A stretch of 64,000 nt of DNA from Corynebacterium imitans (GTDB lineage Bacteria; Actinomycetota; Actinomycetes; Mycobacteriales; Mycobacteriaceae). The notes under the pieces are model-generated. The model worked only from the letters and a program-made list of their open reading frames with translations. It had not been told where the DNA came from and made no database searches. Below are positions 46,151-55,382 of this stretch, piece by piece (the first letter of the stretch is position 1; every line of letters starts with the position of its first letter). A program made the translations under genes and the position numbers. The stretch lies in the NCBI RefSeq assembly GCF_000739455.1, contig NZ_CP009211.1, positions 2,044,595 to 2,108,594 of the forward strand. The letters run 5' to 3'.

Positions 46151-46831
46151 CTACGCTCCGATCTTCGAAATAGCGTCGATGGCGGATTCAAACAATCCCA
46201 GCCCGTCGGTGGACGGGCCGGTGAGCACCTCAATGGCGTGCTCCGGGTGCGGCATGAGACCGACGACGCGGCCGGTCTCATTGGTCACACCGGCGATCGC
46301 ATTCGCGGAGCCGTTGAAGTTGTCCGTGTAGCGGAAGACCACGCGGCCCTCCTGCTCCAGCTGGTGCACCGTCTCCTTGTCGGCTTGGAAGCGGCCCTCG
46401 CCGTGCTTCGCAGGCACAAGGATCTTCTGGCCGGACTCAAACCTGGAGGTCCACGCGGTCTCCGCGTTCGCAATTTCCAGGTAGGTGTCCACGCAGTGGA
46501 AGTTCAGGTGCTGGTTGCGGGTCAGCGCGCCCGGCAGCAGGCCAGCCTCGGTGAGGATCTGGAAGCCGTTGCAAATGCCGAGTACGGGCATGCCTTTCTT
46601 CGCAGCCTCCACGACTGCACCCATCATCGGTGCCTGCGCGGCGATCGCGCCGGAGCGCAGGTAGTCGCCGTAGGAGAACCCGCCCGGCACGACGACTGCG
46701 TCCACGCCGGACAGGTCATCGTCGGCGTGCCAAAGCTGCTTCGGTTCGGCGCCAGCGAGACGCACGGCGCGCAACGCGTCGACGTCGTCAAGCGTGCCAG
46801 GAAACGTAATTACGCCAATGGTTGCCGTCAT
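46151..46831 (-). CDS. purQ: Phosphoribosylformylglycinamidine synthase, glutaminase subunit (PurQ)
   Basis: A class I glutamine amidotransferase (226 aa) that supplies ammonia to PurL. The nucleophile Cys is in [18 protein letters not shown]; the C-terminal His/Glu pair is in [28 protein letters not shown] is typical of PurQ. Its ATG overlaps the purS stop by four bases, indicating translational coupling. Confidence 0.97.
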   Translation of the reverse strand: MTATIGVITFPGTLDDVDALRAVRLAGAEPKQLWHADDDLSGVDAVVVPGGFSYGDYLRSGAIAAQAPMMGAVVEAAKKGMPVLGICNGFQILTEAGLLPGALTRNQHLNFHCVDTYLEIANAETAWTSRFESGQKILVPAKHGEGRFQADKETVHQLEQEGRVVFRYTDNFNGSANAIAGVTNETGRVVGLMPHPEHAIEVLTGPSTDGLGLFESAIDAISKIGA

Positions 46832-47058
46832 CGAATAACCTCAAAATCCTCGATCACAGTGTTTGCCAGGAGGGTCTCTGCCACGCGCTCAAGCTCCTCG
46901 TCTGTGACGGAGTCGTCCACCTCGATCTCGAAGCGCTTGCCCTGGCGGACATCCTCAACCCCGTTCACCCCGATTCGCCCCAACGCGCGCTGGACCGCTT
47001 GGCCCTGCGGATCCAAGATTTCAGCCTTCGGCATGACATTTACCACGACACGTGCCAT
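46828..47058 (-). CDS. purS: Phosphoribosylformylglycinamidine synthase subunit PurS
   Basis: A 76-aa ferredoxin-like protein that bridges PurQ and Pur[24 protein letters not shown] and the acidic C-terminal helix ([22 protein letters not shown]) match the family. It is the first gene of purS-purQ-purL; AAGGAATCTC precedes the ATG. It is divergent from the nuclease gene, with 194 nt between starts. Confidence 0.95.
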   Translation of the reverse strand: MARVVVNVMPKAEILDPQGQAVQRALGRIGVNGVEDVRQGKRFEIEVDDSVTDEELERVAETLLANTVIEDFEVIR

Positions 47059-47252
47059 GAGATTCCTTCATTAGTCAGAGGTCAGCAGACGTGGGCAAGT
47101 ATATCCGACGCCGCGGGGGAACTTGCAGCGGTCTACAAGGTGAACACTGGCTGAACTTTGTGTTTTCCCTGGCTCCTCGCCGTGCGAAGGCGGGCATGTG
47201 ACGTTAGCTTGGCTGGGAATGTACCCGCTTCTGTGCTTTTGAAGGATTGCCA

Positions 47253-50200
47253 ATGCGTTCTGCCCACCGTCTCACCACCGCTTTTGTCATCGCGCTCGCC
47301 GCGGGCACCGTGACTGTCCCCACCGCCGATGCCGCGCCGGATGGCTCCAACGTTGTCATCAACGAGGTCTACGGAGGCGGCGGCAACTCCGGTGCCACTA
47401 TCTCCAACGACTTCGTCGAGCTGTACAACCCCACCGACGCCGACATCGACGTCACCGGGTGGGTGCTCGACCAGCAGTCCGCCAGCGGCAACTCCGGAAA
47501 CCAGACGACGCTTGTCGGCACCGTGCCTGCAGGCGGCTACTTCCTGATCAAGGGTGCCGCGGGCTCCAACAAGGACAACCCGCTCGAAAACGCCGACTTC
47601 GAGAGCACCTTCAACTTCGGTGGCAAGGAAGCTAGCGCCGTGCTTCACGACGCCTCCGGTGCCCAAGTCGACCTCGTCGGCTGGGGCGGGGCGAAAAACT
47701 CTGAGGGCGCGCCCGCGAAGGGCACTTCCAACAGCACGTCCGTCCAGCGCAAAGAGGTCGGCGTAGACACCGACAACAACGCCGCCGACTTCGAGGTAGC
47801 AGCGCCAACCCCGCAGGGCTCCGGTAATGCCCCAGTTGAGCCGGGCGAACCCGACGACCCGCCCGTGCAACCGCCGGCCCCGGGAGAGGTCACTCCGATC
47901 GCTGACATCCAAGGCACCGGCGTGGCCTCTCCACTCGAGGGCCAAACCGTAACCACCGAAGGCGTGGTCACCGCCGTGTTCGACGAGGGCGGGAAGAACG
48001 GCTTCTTCCTCCAGACCGCAGGCACTGGCAGCGCGAAGAAGAAAGCCGGCGAGGCTTCCGACGCCATCTTCGTCTACATGGGCCGCAACCAAGACTTCCC
48101 GCAGCGCGGCGATTCCCTGCAGGTCACCGGCAAGGTTTCCGAGTACTACAAGCAGACCCAGCTCACCCTGGCATCTAAGCAGAAGCTGGGTGAGGCGCTC
48201 GAGGCACCGAAGGCGATCGCTATCGACGAGTTGCCGGCTGGCGACGACGCCCGCGAACCCTACGAGGGCATGCTGGTCCGTCCGGGCACCCACACCGTGA
48301 CCAACAATTACTCGCTGAACAACACCGGCGATCTCGGCCTGGTCGCGGGCGACAAGCCGCTCTACAACTTCACCGACATCAATGCCCCAAGCAAGAGCGG
48401 CTTTGCCACCTACGAGGCCGAGGCGGCCGCTCGCGAAGTCCACCTTGATGACGGGCGCACCCGCAACTATTTCCAAACCGACAAGGACACGCCACTGCCC
48501 TATCTGGTCACCTCTGACAAGGGCGTGAAGTCCATCCGCACCACCGACCAGGTTGAGTTCCAGACCGACGTAGTGGTGGACTACTCCTTCGATAAGTGGC
48601 GCTACCAGCCGCTGCAGCCGATCACCGGTAAAAACACCGCCGACGAACTCCCAATCACCTGGGAAGACTCGCGCGCCGCGTCCATCGACGTGCCCGGCCA
48701 GGTCGAGGGCGACTACTCCATCGGCTTCTTCAACGTGCTCAACTACTTCTCCTCCCTCGGCGAAGACGAGAAGGGCTGCAAGGCCTACGACGACAAGGAA
48801 GGCAACCCAATTACCGCGAACCGTTGCAAGGTCCGCGGCGCGTACACCTCGAAGGCATTCGGCAATCAGCAGGCAAAGATCGTCACCGCGATCAACACGC
48901 TCGACGTCGACGTACTCGGCCTGTCTGAGATTGAGAACACTGCCGCTGTCACCGGCGACGTCGCCAAGCGGGACGAGACCCTGCGCAACCTCGTCGACGC
49001 GCTGAACAAGGCCGCGGGCAAGGAGCAGTGGGAGCTCGTAGCCTCCCCGACTCAGCTCGGCACCAACGAAGACGTCATTCGCGTCGCCTTCATCTACAAG
49101 AAGGACAAGGTCCGCCCGGTTGGCGAGTCCAAGATCTTCGACGACCCCGCTTACACCGGCACCGCCCGCCAGCCGCTCGCCCAGGAATTTCAGACGGTCG
49201 CGGGCGAAGGCAACTTTGTCGCCGTGGTCAACCACTTCAAGTCCAAGGGCTCTGTCGCACGAAACGACGAGGATTCCGGCGACGGTCAGGGCAACAACGC
49301 GGACGTGCGCAAGGCGCAGTCGCAGGCTCTCCTCGATCACCTGAACAAGGAAGACGCCTGGGCTGACCTGCCGACCTTCATCATCGGTGATCTGAACTCC
49401 TACTCCCGCGAGGACGCAATCACGGAGCTGGAGCAGGGCGGCTTCACCCTGGTCCACTCCGAGAAGGACTTCGACCAGGCCTCCTACCAGTTCGGTGGCC
49501 GCCTCGGTTCGCTCGACCACGTGCTGGCCAACACCGCTGCGAGCGACCTGGTGCAGGATGCCGCAGTGTGGAACATCAACGGCGACGAGTCCGTTGCCTT
49601 CGAGTACTCCCGCCACATGGCCAACGCGCAGAACTTCCTCGGCGACGGTGCCAATCCGCTCTACGGCTACGGCAACCCCTTCCGCTCCTCCGACCACGAC
49701 CCGATCAAGGTCGGCTTCAACCTGCAGGATTCCGAGGAGACGGGCGAGGAACCGGGTGACGAGCCTGGCGATGAGCCCACAGCAGATCGCAGCATCATCA
49801 AGGCAGAAGTTCGTGAAGACGGCCACCTCTGGGTCACCTACTCCGACGACGAAGACAACCCAGTCGACCTGGGCAAGGTCACCGGCGAGGACGGCAAAGA
49901 TGGCGCTGACGGTGCTGACGGTAAGGACGGCGAGCGCGGTCCGAAGGGCGACAAAGGCGACGCCGGTGCTGACGGTAAGGACGGCGAGCAGGGGCCGAAG
50001 GGCGACAAGGGCGAAGCTGGTGCCGATGGTGCAGACGGCACCGATGGCAAGGATGGCAAGGACGGCAGCGACGGCCGCGGCATCGAATCCGTCTCGATCA
50101 ATGAAGACGGTGAGCTGATCATCACCTACACCGATGGCAAGTCCGAAAACGCTGGCAAGGTCACCGGCACTGACGGCAAGGACGGCGAGCGCGGCCCGAA

Positions 50201-50777
50201 GGGCGACAAGGGCGAAGCTGGTGCCGATGGTGCAGACGGCACCGATGGCAAGGATGGCAAGGACGGCACCGCTGGCGACAAGGGCGACAAGGGCGAAGCT
50301 GGCACCGACGGCAAGGACGGTAATGACGGTGCCGCAGGCGAAACCGGCAAGGACGGTGCTGCCGGTCGCGGCGTCAAGAGCTTCGAGATCGTCGACGGTG
50401 TGCTCGTGGTTGCCTACACCGATGGCACGGTGCAGAAGGTTGGCCCGATCGCTGGCAATGACGTTGCAGCAGGAAGCGACGGCGAAGATGGCAAGGACGG
50501 CGCTGACGGCCGCGGCGTGGCGAAGGTCGAGGTGGACGACGAGGGCAACCTGGTCATCACCTTCACCGACGGCACCACCCAGAATGCTGGCCAGGTGCAG
50601 CGCCCGGCGCAGGATGGCGGTGACCAGGGGACGACGACGAGCGGTAGCTCCACCTTCGGCACGGTTTTCGGTATTATCGCCGCACTGCTCGCAGCGCTCG
50701 GCCTTGGCGGCGCGGCAGCGTACTACTTCATGCCGCAGCAGGTCAACGAGCTGCTGAAGCAGGTGGGTCTGCGCTAG
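47253..50777 (+). CDS. ExeM/NucH-type secreted nuclease with collagen-like segments
   Basis: A 1174-aa surface protein. The signal peptide (cleavage near Ala27 in ADAAPDG) is followed by a lamin-tail domain (about 30-185), an OB-fold region (about 218-460) and an endonuclease/exonuclease/phosphatase domain (about 488-817: FFNVLNYF, LSEIENTA, IIGDLNSYSRED, SSDHDPI). Then come collagen-like Gly-x-y segments (about 880-1090, rich in GKDGADG and GPKGDKG), alternating with four copies of a 27-31-residue beta module (for example SVSINEDGELIITYTDGKS). A single membrane helix (about 1134-1160) ends the protein. There is no LPXTG. GAAGGATT before the ATG at 47253 sets the start. Extracellular DNA degradation at the cell surface is inferred. 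Confidence 0.9.
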   Translation: MRSAHRLTTAFVIALAAGTVTVPTADAAPDGSNVVINEVYGGGGNSGATISNDFVELYNPTDADIDVTGWVLDQQSASGNSGNQTTLVGTVPAGGYFLIKGAAGSNKDNPLENADFESTFNFGGKEASAVLHDASGAQVDLVGWGGAKNSEGAPAKGTSNSTSVQRKEVGVDTDNNAADFEVAAPTPQGSGNAPVEPGEPDDPPVQPPAPGEVTPIADIQGTGVASPLEGQTVTTEGVVTAVFDEGGKNGFFLQTAGTGSAKKKAGEASDAIFVYMGRNQDFPQRGDSLQVTGKVSEYYKQTQLTLASKQKLGEALEAPKAIAIDELPAGDDAREPYEGMLVRPGTHTVTNNYSLNNTGDLGLVAGDKPLYNFTDINAPSKSGFATYEAEAAAREVHLDDGRTRNYFQTDKDTPLPYLVTSDKGVKSIRTTDQVEFQTDVVVDYSFDKWRYQPLQPITGKNTADELPITWEDSRAASIDVPGQVEGDYSIGFFNVLNYFSSLGEDEKGCKAYDDKEGNPITANRCKVRGAYTSKAFGNQQAKIVTAINTLDVDVLGLSEIENTAAVTGDVAKRDETLRNLVDALNKAAGKEQWELVASPTQLGTNEDVIRVAFIYKKDKVRPVGESKIFDDPAYTGTARQPLAQEFQTVAGEGNFVAVVNHFKSKGSVARNDEDSGDGQGNNADVRKAQSQALLDHLNKEDAWADLPTFIIGDLNSYSREDAITELEQGGFTLVHSEKDFDQASYQFGGRLGSLDHVLANTAASDLVQDAAVWNINGDESVAFEYSRHMANAQNFLGDGANPLYGYGNPFRSSDHDPIKVGFNLQDSEETGEEPGDEPGDEPTADRSIIKAEVREDGHLWVTYSDDEDNPVDLGKVTGEDGKDGADGADGKDGERGPKGDKGDAGADGKDGEQGPKGDKGEAGADGADGTDGKDGKDGSDGRGIESVSINEDGELIITYTDGKSENAGKVTGTDGKDGERGPKGDKGEAGADGADGTDGKDGKDGTAGDKGDKGEAGTDGKDGNDGAAGETGKDGAAGRGVKSFEIVDGVLVVAYTDGTVQKVGPIAGNDVAAGSDGEDGKDGADGRGVAKVEVDDEGNLVITFTDGTTQNAGQVQRPAQDGGDQGTTTSGSSTFGTVFGIIAALLAALGLGGAAAYYFMPQQVNELLKQVGLR

Positions 50778-50797
50778 CGGGTTCCACCAACACGAAA

Positions 50798-50847
50798 CGT
50801 TGACGACTGTTTTGTCAAAAGTGCAAAACAGTCGTCAACGCATTTTT
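50798..50847 (+). terminator. Very stable terminator after the nuclease gene
   Basis: A perfect 17-bp stem (50798-50814 with 50824-50840, arms CGTTGACGACTGTTTTG and its complement), a nine-base loop and CATTTTT. It lies 20 nt after the stop codon. Confidence 0.95.
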
Positions 50848-50940
50848 AGCTGGATTCTAAAAACCTAACCTGGGGTTTCAGCAAGCGCGATTGGCTGATG
50901 ACTGTCCTCTCATAAACACAAACCAGTCAACAACCACGCC

Positions 50941-51624
50941 CTACAGGAACGCCCGGTAGTCCGCGGGCTCGGCACCGTTGGCCTGGGCGCACAGGATCGC
51001 GGCAGTGAAGTCGCGGCGGACTTTCTTCTTGTGCAGCTCGCGGGCCGAGATGGACAGGCGGATCGTGTTGCCTTTCTCCGCCCCGCGGACCGCGGCGGCG
51101 ATGATGTTGCGGCGCCACCACTTAGCCGTGCCGTAACCCTCGCCGACGGAGAGGTTGCGGCAGCGGAGGAAGGGGGCATCGGTAGCGTCGACAAGCGAGT
51201 AGATACCACTGGTCGACACGGCAAGACGGAAACCAAACTCGGGCAACACCTTCAGAGTGCCCTCCGACATTTGCCACCGCGGGGGCGCGAACATGTCGAG
51301 GTGGAACCCGAGCGCCTCCATCTGGCGGGTCGCGCCCTTCAAGCGCAGACGGGCTTCGTGCTCGCCGAGGGTGGCGAACTCGGAACGGCGCCCCTGCACT
51401 GCCTGGTCAAACCCGTTAAGCAGCAGGGCGCGGTGCTCCGCCTGCTGAAGCAACCAATCGCGCGTTCGTCCGTCCTTGGCCAGGTGCCACCGCTTATCAA
51501 TGTGCGGCGCGACAAGCAGGGACACCGGGATCCCCTTGCGGTCAAGCCCTTTGACCAGCGGGATGACATCCTCCAGGGTGTCATCAAAAATGGAGGAGAT
51601 GGAGACGAGAAGACGACCGGACAT
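50941..51624 (-). CDS. DUF2334 polysaccharide-deacetylase-like protein
   Basis: A 227-aa protein of the NodB-like/DUF2334 superfamily. It begins LLVSISSIFDDTLEDVIPLVKGLDRKGIPVSLLVAPHID, the beta-strand and first metal Asp region, followed by GFDQA and a FAPPRWQMSEG strand typical for the fold. The substrate is unknown; no signal peptide is seen, so it is probably cytoplasmic. GGGAGA nine bases before the ATG at 51624 sets the start. It is just downstream of ptrB with five nt between, so co-transcribed. Confidence 0.82.
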   Translation of the reverse strand: MSGRLLVSISSIFDDTLEDVIPLVKGLDRKGIPVSLLVAPHIDKRWHLAKDGRTRDWLLQQAEHRALLLNGFDQAVQGRRSEFATLGEHEARLRLKGATRQMEALGFHLDMFAPPRWQMSEGTLKVLPEFGFRLAVSTSGIYSLVDATDAPFLRCRNLSVGEGYGTAKWWRRNIIAAAVRGAEKGNTIRLSISARELHKKKVRRDFTAAILCAQANGAEPADYRAFL

Positions 51625-51629
51625 ACAGG

Positions 51630-53738
51630 TTATTCTCCCACATCCGGCACGGCTTTGCTCTTCACCAGAGTCCACGCGTATTCAAAGGCGGTCTGCTTCC
51701 ATTTGGCGTAGCGGCCGGAGACCCCGCCGTGGCCCGCGGACATCTCGGTCTTGAGCAGGATCTCGCCGCCTGTGGCGTATTCGCGCAGCTTGGCCACCCA
51801 TTTCGCGGGTTCGACGTAGAGCACGCGCGTGTCGTTGAGGCTGGTCACCGCAAGGATGTCCGGGTAGTCCTGCGCCGTGATGTTCTCGTACGGCGCGTAG
51901 GTGGACATGTAGTCGTAGACCTCCGGGTCGTGGTAGGGGTCGCCCCACTCCTCCCACTCGCCGACCGTGAGCGGCAGCTCCGGCTTCAGGATAGAGGTCA
52001 GCGGGTCCACGAACGGCACGATCGCCTGGATGCCTGCGAACTTCTCCGGCGCCATGTTCGCCACGGCTCCCATGAGCAGCCCGCCTGCGGAGCCGCCCTC
52101 TGCTACGAGGTGTTCGGGGTCGGTGATGCCGTGCTCGATGAGGGTGTCGGCGCAAGCGATGAAGTCGGTAAACGTGTTCTTCTTGTGCAGCATCTTGCCC
52201 TGGTCGTACCAGCTACGCCCCATCTCGCCGCCGCCGCGCACGTGCGCGCACGCCCACACCATGCCGCGGTCAAGCAGCGACAGCCGCGCGATGGAAAAGC
52301 CCGGGTCCATCGAGGCCTCGTAGGAGCCGTACCCATAAAGCAAGGTGGGTGCCACGCCCGGGGCCTGTGCTTTGCGACGCACCACCGACACCGGTACCTC
52401 TACCCCGTCCTCGGCCTTCGCCCAGATCCGCTCCGCGACGTAGTCGTCCGGGTTGTAGCCGCCCTCAACCTCCTGCTCCTTGAGCAGGGTAAACGTCCCG
52501 TCGGCGACGTGGTAGTCCAGCAGCTGCGAGGGCTGCGTGTACGAGGTGTAGCCGACGCGGACGACCGGGGCGTCCCATTCCGGGTTGCCCGCAAGGCCTG
52601 CGGTGTAGAGCTCTTCAGAAAACTCCAGTTCCGTAAACGGGGCAAAGTCGCCACCAGTCAGCGGCGCGACCGCCAACCGCGAGATGCCCCCGCGGCGGTA
52701 GGACATGAACATGAAGTCACGGTAGGTATCAATCCCCTCGATCCGCATGGTGTCCGAGTGCGGCACGATCACCGGCGCATCGCGCAGGTCCGGCAGATCC
52801 TCGGTGGCAAGCGGCGTGGCGCTGACCGCGAAGTTCGGGCCCCGGCGGTTGTGCGTGATGATCCAGTACTCGTCCTCGCCCAGCTTCACGTAATCCGGGT
52901 GGTATTCCACGCCCTCAGTGCGCGGCCACAACACCTCAAACGGCGCGGTCGGCTCTGCAAGGGGTGCGACGCGGTACTCCGTGGTCAGCGAGGACGAGGC
53001 AATGATGTACAAGAAGCGCTCCGCACGGTCGGCCCCCACACCGACGCCGAACTTCTCGTCCTGCTCCTCGTAGACCAGCACATCGTCTGCGGCAGCGGTG
53101 CCGACCTTGTGGCGCCACACCTGGTAGGGACGCCACGCCTCGTCCACGCGGATGTAAAACAAGTGGTCCTCGCCGGCCCAGGCGGCACCGTAGAAGACGC
53201 CTTCAATCACGTCCGGGAGCAGTTCGCCGGTTTCCAAGTCCTTGATGCGCAGGTCGAAGCGCTCATCACCGGTCGTGTCCACCGAGTAGGCCAGCAGCCT
53301 GCCGGACGTAGTGACTGAGGACGCGCCGAGGGAGAAGAAGTCGTGGCCTTCGGCGAGCTCGTTGGCGTCGAGAAGCACCTGCTCCCCGGCCATCTCCTCG
53401 GAGACCTCGGGCGGGGTCCACGGCTCGCCGGTGGCCGGCACGCGGCAGGATAGGGCGTAGTTCTTGCCCTCGATGGTGCGGCCGTAGTACCACCAGTCGC
53501 CCGCGCGCTGCGGGACGGACATATCGGTTTCTTTGACGCGCGATTTGATCTCGCCGTAAATCTCGTCGGCGAGCCCGCGAAAGCCCTGTGTGGCGTGCTC
53601 GGTGGCGGCGTTCTCCGCCTCCAAATACGCAATCGTTTCGGGGCTGTTTTTGTCGCGCAGCCACTCGTAATCGTCCACGAACTCGCGGCCGTGGAACGAG
53701 CGGGTAATCGGGTGCTTGGGTGCCTTCGGGAATTCCAT
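51630..53738 (-). CDS. ptrB: Oligopeptidase B (S9 prolyl oligopeptidase family)
   Basis: A 702-aa serine peptidase that cuts short peptides after basic residues. An N-terminal beta-propeller (WLRDKNSPETIAYLEAEN, then repeated blade sequences) precedes the alpha/beta-hydrolase domain. The catalytic triad is visible: Ser in AEGGSAGGLLMGA, Asp in TSLNDTRVLY, His in EMSAGHGGVSGRY. The ATG at 53738 is chosen; a GTG two codons earlier (53744) is also open. TAGGCT nearby may be its -10. No signal peptide. Confidence 0.93.
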   Translation of the reverse strand: MEFPKAPKHPITRSFHGREFVDDYEWLRDKNSPETIAYLEAENAATEHATQGFRGLADEIYGEIKSRVKETDMSVPQRAGDWWYYGRTIEGKNYALSCRVPATGEPWTPPEVSEEMAGEQVLLDANELAEGHDFFSLGASSVTTSGRLLAYSVDTTGDERFDLRIKDLETGELLPDVIEGVFYGAAWAGEDHLFYIRVDEAWRPYQVWRHKVGTAAADDVLVYEEQDEKFGVGVGADRAERFLYIIASSSLTTEYRVAPLAEPTAPFEVLWPRTEGVEYHPDYVKLGEDEYWIITHNRRGPNFAVSATPLATEDLPDLRDAPVIVPHSDTMRIEGIDTYRDFMFMSYRRGGISRLAVAPLTGGDFAPFTELEFSEELYTAGLAGNPEWDAPVVRVGYTSYTQPSQLLDYHVADGTFTLLKEQEVEGGYNPDDYVAERIWAKAEDGVEVPVSVVRRKAQAPGVAPTLLYGYGSYEASMDPGFSIARLSLLDRGMVWACAHVRGGGEMGRSWYDQGKMLHKKNTFTDFIACADTLIEHGITDPEHLVAEGGSAGGLLMGAVANMAPEKFAGIQAIVPFVDPLTSILKPELPLTVGEWEEWGDPYHDPEVYDYMSTYAPYENITAQDYPDILAVTSLNDTRVLYVEPAKWVAKLREYATGGEILLKTEMSAGHGGVSGRYAKWKQTAFEYAWTLVKSKAVPDVGE

Positions 53739-53764
53739 AGGCACCTAAGCCTAGAGCACGGCGC

Positions 53765-54661
53765 TTAAGCGTTCGCGCCCGGCCAGTCCGCGAACTTTTT
53801 ACCGCTGAGGCGCTCGTAAGCCTCGATGTAGCGATCGCGCGTGGCCTCCACCACCGAACCCGGCAGCTCCGGCGGCTGCGTGCCTTCCGAGGGACGCCAG
53901 CCCGACTTCGGGCCGGTCAGCCAGTTGCGCACGTACTGCTTGTCAAAGCTCGGCTGGCTCTGGCCCTCCTTGTACGTGTCCGCGGGCCAGTAGCGGGAGG
54001 AGTCGGGGGTGAGTACCTCGTCGGCAAGCACGAGCTCCCCGTCGGCGTCCAAGCCGAACTCGAACTTCGTGTCCGCCAGGATGATGCCCTTCGACTCCGC
54101 GTACTCGGCGGCGCGGGTGTAAACCTCGAGGGTGCGCTCACGCAGGCGCTCCGCGAGCTCCTGGCCCAGTTTGCCCGCCATGTAGTTAAACGAGACGTTC
54201 TCGTCGTGGTCGCCCTGCTCCGCCTTCGTTGCCGGGGTGAAAATCGGCTCCGGCAGCTTGGACGCTTCAACCAGGCCGTCAGGCAGCTTCACGCCGCAGA
54301 CCATGCCGTGCTCGTCGTACTCCTTCTTCCCCGAGCCGGTGAGGTAGCCGCGCGCGACGCACTCGAAGGGGACCATGTCCAGCTTCTTCACCACCATCGC
54401 GCGCCCCAACACCTCCTCGGGGATGCGCGGGTCATCGATCGGGCCCGCGAGGTGGTTCGGCACCCCGGCGAGCAGGTCGAAGAAGAACATCGACGTGGCC
54501 GTGAGAATTCGACCCTTGTCCGGGATCGCCGGCTCCAGTGAGAAATCGAAGGCGGAGATGCGGTCGGTGGCCACCATCAGTAGCGTGTCCTCATCGACCT
54601 GGTAAATCTCGCGGACCTTGCCGCCGGAAAGGTGAGTGTAGTCAGAAAGCTCTGGACGCAT
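53765..54661 (-). CDS. purC: SAICAR synthetase (PurC)
   Basis: It joins CAIR and aspartate with ATP to SAICAR in purine synthesis. The protein (298 aa) begins [39 protein letters not shown], the family N-terminus, and contains [11 protein letters not shown] and [35 protein letters not shown]. The frame is open to 54853, but the ATG at 54661, with TATGCT seven bases upstream (leaderless), is the right start. It is divergent from a lipoprotein gene. Confidence 0.96.
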   Translation of the reverse strand: MRPELSDYTHLSGGKVREIYQVDEDTLLMVATDRISAFDFSLEPAIPDKGRILTATSMFFFDLLAGVPNHLAGPIDDPRIPEEVLGRAMVVKKLDMVPFECVARGYLTGSGKKEYDEHGMVCGVKLPDGLVEASKLPEPIFTPATKAEQGDHDENVSFNYMAGKLGQELAERLRERTLEVYTRAAEYAESKGIILADTKFEFGLDADGELVLADEVLTPDSSRYWPADTYKEGQSQPSFDKQYVRNWLTGPKSGWRPSEGTQPPELPGSVVEATRDRYIEAYERLSGKKFADWPGANA

Positions 54662-54698
54662 GGCACCAAGCATATACCCCACCACTACCATGTTCCGC

Positions 54699-55379
54699 AT
54701 GGTCAAACGCCACGCCTCACGCGCCCTTTCCGCCGCGCTCGTCACCAGCCTGTGCGCAGCCCTTGTGGCCTGCTCACACGAGCCCAGCGAGCAGGCACCG
54801 GCCGCGGCTGAGCCAGTGAGTGAGGAGCGCGTCCTCGCCTTCGGGGAAAGCACTCACACGACCACCACGGACCCCGCCACCGGCGCGCAAGTCGAGTGGG
54901 AGGTTGCCGTCGAGGCACCTCAGCGCATCTCTGGCACGGAAGCGGCCAACAACATCCGCTCCCCGGAACCGCAGCGCTACAGCGCGTTTTACTGCTACCC
55001 CGTCACGCTGACCCCCGTGCGCGTGGACGCGCCCCCTGAGCACGCGACAGTGCCGGTCCCGGGACTTAAGCTTGTCACAGCGCAGGAGTCCGTGGTGCGT
55101 GATGCCGACGGCGCGCCCGTGACCACCACGCGGCGTGCGAACTCCGTACCGGCTGCGCCCGGCTCCGCGCACCAGCCGAGCGGGGACGCGAAGGTGGCGC
55201 TGCGCTCAGCGGCCGAGGCCTACTGCGACATCGGCAGCGGCGCGCCCACCGGCTACACGCCCGATCTGGAGGAAGGCCGCGCCTACACCACCGTGCTCGC
55301 CTCCTGGGAGCGCCGCGTGGACCCGGGCGAACCGGCAACCGGCGTGGCGCTCGAAAACGTGCGCTGGGAAGATCGCTAG
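54699..55379 (+). CDS. Putative lipoprotein of unknown function
   Basis: A 226-aa exported lipoprotein: basic start, hydrophobic core ([17 protein letters not shown]) and a lipobox LVAC with Cys near residue 25. The mature part has no family I recognise; it contains two Cys (in FYCYP and AYCDIG) that could form a disulfide. TACCAT lies seven bases before the ATG at 54699, suggesting a leaderless start; an ATG at 54690 is also open. It converges on purB with three nt between the stops. Confidence 0.7.
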   Translation: MVKRHASRALSAALVTSLCAALVACSHEPSEQAPAAAEPVSEERVLAFGESTHTTTTDPATGAQVEWEVAVEAPQRISGTEAANNIRSPEPQRYSAFYCYPVTLTPVRVDAPPEHATVPVPGLKLVTAQESVVRDADGAPVTTTRRANSVPAAPGSAHQPSGDAKVALRSAAEAYCDIGSGAPTGYTPDLEEGRAYTTVLASWERRVDPGEPATGVALENVRWEDR

Positions 55380-55382
55380 CAG

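Noticed and set aside
44117..47074. A 985-codon open frame opposite purL, purQ and purS
   Set aside because: It is the antisense shadow of clearly identified genes in GC-rich DNA; its translation has repetitive Val/Arg/His/Gly composition and no domain.
47133..49826. An 897-codon open frame opposite the nuclease gene
   Set aside because: Same shadow effect; no signal peptide, motif or ribosome-binding site, and the opposite strand encodes an unmistakable protein.
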